From Candidatus Cloacimonadota bacterium (GTDB lineage: Bacteria; Cloacimonadota; Cloacimonadia; Cloacimonadales; WRIO01), in assembly GCA_023230175.1 (NCBI GenBank), contig JALNXV010000137.1, positions 1-8,690 of the forward strand: 8,690 nt of DNA, in the 5' to 3' direction. Every line of letters begins with the position of its first letter. Within the stretch, counting starts at the first letter, position 1. Below, piece by piece: positions 6,712 to 8,690 of the stretch. The position numbers and the translations under genes were made by a program. The notes beneath the pieces are model-generated. The model did no database searches. It was not told where the DNA came from and worked only from the letters and a program-made list of their open reading frames with translations.

Positions 6712-8064
6712 TTAAGATAAATTAGTTTTAACAATTGACTTATTTTTCCATTTACCACTTCGATAATAAATAAAAGATAATATAAAACCAACTGACCAAG
6801 CTATAGGAGTTCCCCACCATATCCCATCACTACCCAAATCAAACCATTCCCTTGACAAAAACCAAGCTAAGGGAACTCTAATAAAGATTAAAGAAATAAT
6901 GGTGAAAATCATTGGAAATATAGTATCTCCGGCTCCTCTTAATACACCTTGAGTTATTAACATACCGGAAAAAGCAATATAAAAACCACCAATAGTACTC
7001 AAATAAGCATCACCTACCTCTTGAACAGCAATATCCGGAGAGAAAAAACCTGTTAAATGCTTACCAAAAAATATAAAAATCAAACCAATAATTATAGATA
7101 TCACTCCAGATAAAGACAAAGCAGTATGATAACCTTTTGCTACACGAGATACTTTACCTGCACCAATATTTTGACCAACAAAACTTGTAATAGCTATTGA
7201 AATATTCATAGCAGGCATCATTGCAAAAGAATCCAGTCTTGTTGCTACTGTAAATCCTGCAATAGTTGCTGTTCCAAAATCAGATACAATTGAAATTAAT
7301 GCAGTTATGCTCAATCCAACAATGGTTTGTTGTATCCCTGAAGGTAATCCAATTCTTAGACTTTTTAAAAATATATCTCGAGCAAATTCCAAATTTATAA
7401 ATTTTATCTTAATAAACTTATGCTTAACATTTAACCAAATACTCATCCCGATAAAAGAAACAGCTTGGGATATGATTGTAGCAAAAGCAACACCTTCAAT
7501 GCCGTTTTCAAATACTACAATAAATACTAAATCCAAGAATATATTTAAAACTGTGGATAATATCAAAAAATATAAGGGTGTTTTTGAGTCTCCAAGTCCT
7601 CTTAAAATAGCACTTACACCATTATAACCAAACATAAATATAATTCCTGCAATAAAAATCTTGAAATATGTTCCGGCTTGAATTATCACCTCTTCAGGAA
7701 ATCCCAATAATCTAAAAATAGAATTTGCAAAGATATAACCAATAATTCCGACAACAATACCCGAAATTATAATAAATATCATCATTGAGTCAATTGCTCT
7801 TTTAACATTCCGTAAATCTTTAGCTCCATAATATTGTGATATGACGATTGACATACCTAAAGTAATACCCAAAATCATAGAAATCAATACAAATATTACC
7901 GGAAATGATGCCCCTACAGCTGCCAATGCCTCATTCCCTAAATAATTACCAACGATTATACTATCAACTACATTATACAATTGTTGAAATACATTCCCAA
8001 ACAACATTGGGATCGAAAAATATAATATTTGCTTAAAAACATTACCTTCTGTTAAATCTTTCAT
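6712..8064 (-). CDS. MATE-family multidrug/toxin exporter
   Basis: The 450-residue membrane protein has the two-lobed, 12-helix layout of MATE transporters. The N-terminal lobe starts with LTEGNVFKQILYFSIPMLFG and FQQLYNVVDSIIVG; D34 sits in helix 1 where the cation-coupling Asp of NorM-type pumps lies. LRGLGDSKTP (154-163) and the later LRGAGDT are the paired family motifs, one per lobe. The C-terminal lobe begins at about residue 235 (LRIGLPSGIQQ) and contains FVGQNIGAGK (295-304). Such proteins export cationic drugs or metabolites across the inner membrane in exchange for Na+ or H+. The sequence looks closest to the NorM/MepA-like bacterial branch rather than DinF or flippase branches, but the substrate cannot be read. 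The start has AGGA about 5 nt upstream, and a sigma70-like promoter lies at 8095-8123. It precedes ftcD, with no clear functional link. Confidence 0.93.
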   Translation of the reverse strand: MKDLTEGNVFKQILYFSIPMLFGNVFQQLYNVVDSIIVGNYLGNEALAAVGASFPVIFVLISMILGITLGMSIVISQYYGAKDLRNVKRAIDSMMIFIIISGIVVGIIGYIFANSIFRLLGFPEEVIIQAGTYFKIFIAGIIFMFGYNGVSAILRGLGDSKTPLYFLILSTVLNIFLDLVFIVVFENGIEGVAFATIISQAVSFIGMSIWLNVKHKFIKIKFINLEFARDIFLKSLRIGLPSGIQQTIVGLSITALISIVSDFGTATIAGFTVATRLDSFAMMPAMNISIAITSFVGQNIGAGKVSRVAKGYHTALSLSGVISIIIGLIFIFFGKHLTGFFSPDIAVQEVGDAYLSTIGGFYIAFSGMLITQGVLRGAGDTIFPMIFTIISLIFIRVPLAWFLSREWFDLGSDGIWWGTPIAWSVGFILSFIYYRSGKWKNKSIVKTNLS

Positions 8065-8094
8065 ATTATCCTATGTCTAAATTATTTTAAGTGA

Positions 8095-8123
8095 TAAATA
8101 TATATACTTTCAAAATATGTCAA
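8095..8123 (-). promoter_or_regulatory. Likely sigma70-type promoter of the MATE gene
   Basis: On the minus strand, a perfect TTGACA (8123-8118) is followed after 17 bases by TATTTA (8100-8095); TATATT at 15-bp spacing (8102-8097) is an alternative. Transcription would start about 25 bases before the ATG at 8064. No Bacteroidota-type TAnnTTTG -7 box with matching -33 TTTG was found here. The -10 element is imperfect and the region is AT-rich, so support is moderate. Confidence 0.5.
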
Positions 8124-8157
8124 GAGTAATCTATCACATCTTAACAAGGCTTTGAAT

Positions 8158-8188
8158 AAAAATGTTCTGCGAGCATCCCTGCTTGCAG
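8158..8188 (+). repeat. Hairpin repeat family, copy A
   Basis: After AAAAATGTT, the stem CTGCGAGCA (8167-8175) pairs with TGCTTGCAG (8180-8188) around a TCCC loop, with one G·T pair. Its 20-bp core TGCGAGCATCCCTGCTTGCA (8168-8187) recurs exactly in copy B, and 25 of 26 bases match from 8162. Confidence 0.85.
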
Positions 8189-8231
8189 TAAATATTGAGT
8201 GGATTAAAGTCTTTAATTGTGAATATCGTAG

Positions 8232-8250
8232 CTTGACCATCATGGTCGAG
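8232..8250. repeat. Stem-loop CTTGACC/GGTCGAG
   Basis: CTTGACC (8232-8238) pairs with GGTCGAG (8244-8250), with one T·G pair, around ATCAT. It lies in the repeat mosaic and shares no sequence with the other hairpins. Function is unknown. Confidence 0.5.
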
Positions 8251-8306
8251 TAAGTAAGAAGGAAATTGAGAATGAATAGATTACTTCTTCGCAGGCTCGT
8301 CCGATC

Positions 8307-8336
8307 TGTCATTCTGAACGCAGTGAAGAATCTCAT
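8307..8336 (+). repeat. Widespread interspersed repeat (TCATTCTGAACGCAGTGAAG type), forward copy
   Basis: This matches a repeat I know from many environmental bacterial genomes, usually written like TCATTCTGAGCGCAGCGAAG followed by AATCTCA. Its spurious translations fill databases with small proteins containing strings such as RFFTAFRMT. ATTCT (8311-8315) can pair with AGAAT (8327-8331). Family recognition is from memory, not a search. Confidence 0.7.
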
Positions 8337-8368
8337 CTTATTGACTTGTAGCACTTTAAAGAAATCAA

Positions 8369-8398
8369 GGAGTTCCTTCGCTTACGCTCATGATGACA
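8369..8398 (-). repeat. Same interspersed repeat, inverted copy
   Basis: The reverse complement begins TGTCATCATGAGCGTAAGCG and then AAGGAACTCC, aligning with the forward copy at 8307-8336 with several changes and one 1-base gap. Together with the forward copy it makes a roughly 92-bp inverted composite (8307-8398) that could fold into a long, imperfect stem. Confidence 0.65.
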
Positions 8399-8418
8399 AA
8401 ATTTCTTTGAAATTTTGT
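8396..8418. repeat. Perfect 10-bp AT-rich hairpin
   Basis: ACAAAATTTC (8396-8405) pairs with GAAATTTTGT (8409-8418) around TTT. It starts inside the last bases of the inverted repeat copy. The stem is AT-rich, so stability is modest. On the plus strand it is followed by TTACAATC, which is not a terminator tract. Confidence 0.6.
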
Positions 8419-8434
8419 TTACAATCGTGAACAT

Positions 8435-8459
8435 TGGACAGCCTCTGAAGAGGCTGCCA
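8435..8459. repeat. GC-rich hairpin with bulged A
   Basis: TGG-A-CAGCCTC (8435-8445) pairs with GAGGCTG-CCA (8450-8459) around the tetraloop TGAA, giving 10 pairs with one bulged A at 8438. It sits directly before copy B of the hairpin family. AGAGGCTG also occurs at 401-408. There is no T run on either side, so terminator function is doubtful. Confidence 0.65.
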
Positions 8460-8463
8460 CAAA

Positions 8464-8494
8464 ATTTATGTTGTGCGAGCATCCCTGCTTGCAC
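8464..8494 (+). repeat. Hairpin repeat family, copy B
   Basis: GTGCGAGCA (8473-8481) pairs with TGCTTGCAC (8486-8494) around TCCC. Relative to copy A, the outermost base pair is swapped from C-G to G-C while the core is identical. Both partners changed together, which indicates selection on the fold or an ancestral paired structure. Confidence 0.85.
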
Positions 8495-8533
8495 TCAAAA
8501 CCTTAAGCAATAGGTATTCAATATTTTATGAAA

Positions 8534-8563
8534 CTACAAGCTGGAAGCTTGTAGAACATTTTT
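8534..8563 (-). repeat. Hairpin repeat family, copy C (inverted)
   Basis: CTACAAGCT (8534-8542) pairs perfectly with AGCTTGTAG (8546-8554) around GGA. The reverse complement reads AAAAATGTTCTACAAGCTTC and then CAGCTTGTAG, matching copy A with the same AAAAATGTT leader. Three stem positions differ from A (G-C to A-T, G·T to A-T, A-T to T-A), and each stays paired. Confidence 0.8.
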
Positions 8564-8587
8564 GACATTTTTGCACGACCTCTGAAA

Positions 8588-8619
8588 CGGGGCTACGATT
8601 TTAGTATCAGAAAGCCCCG
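8588..8619 (+). terminator. GC-rich stem with T-rich tail, possible plus-strand terminator
   Basis: CGGGGCT (8588-8594) pairs with AGCCCCG (8613-8619) across an 18-nt loop and is followed on the plus strand by ATTATTTTCTT. The long loop and absence of a plus-strand gene to its left make this a weak terminator candidate. It may simply be another mosaic hairpin. Confidence 0.35.
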
Positions 8620-8646
8620 ATTATTTTCTTAACTTAATGACATTGA

Positions 8647-8658
8647 GCTCGCACAACA
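8647..8658 (-). repeat. Hairpin repeat family, partial inverted copy
   Basis: The reverse complement TGTTGTGCGAGC is identical to 8469-8480 of copy B, but the right half of the stem is missing. It is probably a truncated copy, although 12 bp is short. Confidence 0.45.
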
Positions 8659-8690
8659 ACATTATACAATAACCTTATAATTATTTCAAA

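Larger units (their letters stand above)
8124..8690. other. Non-coding mosaic of short structured repeats
   Basis: No credible gene was found here. A minus-strand open frame across 8082-8354 exists only because it crosses a common interspersed repeat. The region contains a hairpin family in both orientations (8158-8188, 8464-8494, 8534-8563, partial 8647-8658), an inverted pair of another repeat (8307-8336 and 8369-8398), and single hairpins at 8232-8250, 8396-8418, 8435-8459 and 8588-8619. CCTCTGAA also occurs twice (8442-8449, 8579-8586). It is more GC-rich than the other intergenic DNA. No transposase, tRNA or CRISPR-like regular spacing is present. Confidence 0.75.

Noticed and set aside
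7307..7627. 106-codon plus-strand frame opposite the MATE gene
   Set aside because: It is antisense to a membrane-protein gene, shows no recognisable family and no upstream signals.
8082..8354. 90-codon minus-strand open frame containing RFFTAFRMTD
   Set aside because: It crosses hairpin copy A and the widespread interspersed repeat, whose translations are a well-known source of false small proteins. It also overlaps the likely MATE promoter and has no recognisable domain.
8158..8494. CRISPR-like array from the repeated 20-bp core
   Set aside because: The two direct copies are about 300 bp apart with other repeats between them, the third is inverted, and there is no regular spacing or cas gene.

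Overview
The window is AT-rich (roughly 30% G+C by eye). It carries five complete protein genes, all on the minus strand, flanked on both sides by non-coding DNA full of hairpins and repeats. The lineage cannot be fixed from the sequence. A fused glutamate formimidoyltransferase/cyclodeaminase and a secreted peptidase–propeller–beta-barrel protein suggest the FCB superphylum (Bacteroidota, Ignavibacteriota or Cloacimonadota relatives). Clear GGAGG ribosome binding sites before two genes and a TTGACA-type promoter argue against a core Bacteroidota member, where such signals are usually weak or different.

Layout, left to right. Bases 1-535 are intergenic, apart from weak traces of coding sequence at 3-80 and 352-473. 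The region holds a perfect 19-bp inverted repeat (154-200) and a smaller hairpin just past the end of the first minus-strand gene. Bases 536-4902 look like a three-gene operon read right to left: a Crp/Fnr-type regulator (4222-4902), a TrmJ-like tRNA 2'-O-methyltransferase (3465-4217), and a 980-residue exported protein (536-3478). The last joins a zinc-peptidase domain with HExxH and a downstream Glu, a TolB/PD40-like propeller and a C-terminal Omp85/D15-like beta-barrel. Gene spacing is 4 bp and then a 14-bp overlap. A good intrinsic terminator (4926-4958) separates this operon from ftcD (4970-6637), a bifunctional histidine/folate enzyme. Upstream of ftcD lies a MATE-family exporter (6712-8064) with a sigma70-like promoter (8095-8123). 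The 74-bp gap between them has no convincing terminator, so they may be co-transcribed.

Bases 8124-8690 are a mosaic of short structured repeats with no credible gene. Three related hairpins (two direct, one inverted) keep their pairing through compensatory base changes. An inverted pair of the widespread repeat whose translations read like RFFTAFRMT lies between them, along with several unrelated perfect stem-loops.

The genes do not form one obvious pathway. The regulator-methyltransferase-surface protein operon is the tightest unit. The most noteworthy items are the three-domain surface peptidase and the covarying intergenic hairpin family. No CRISPR array, tRNA, rRNA, transposase or phage gene was seen.
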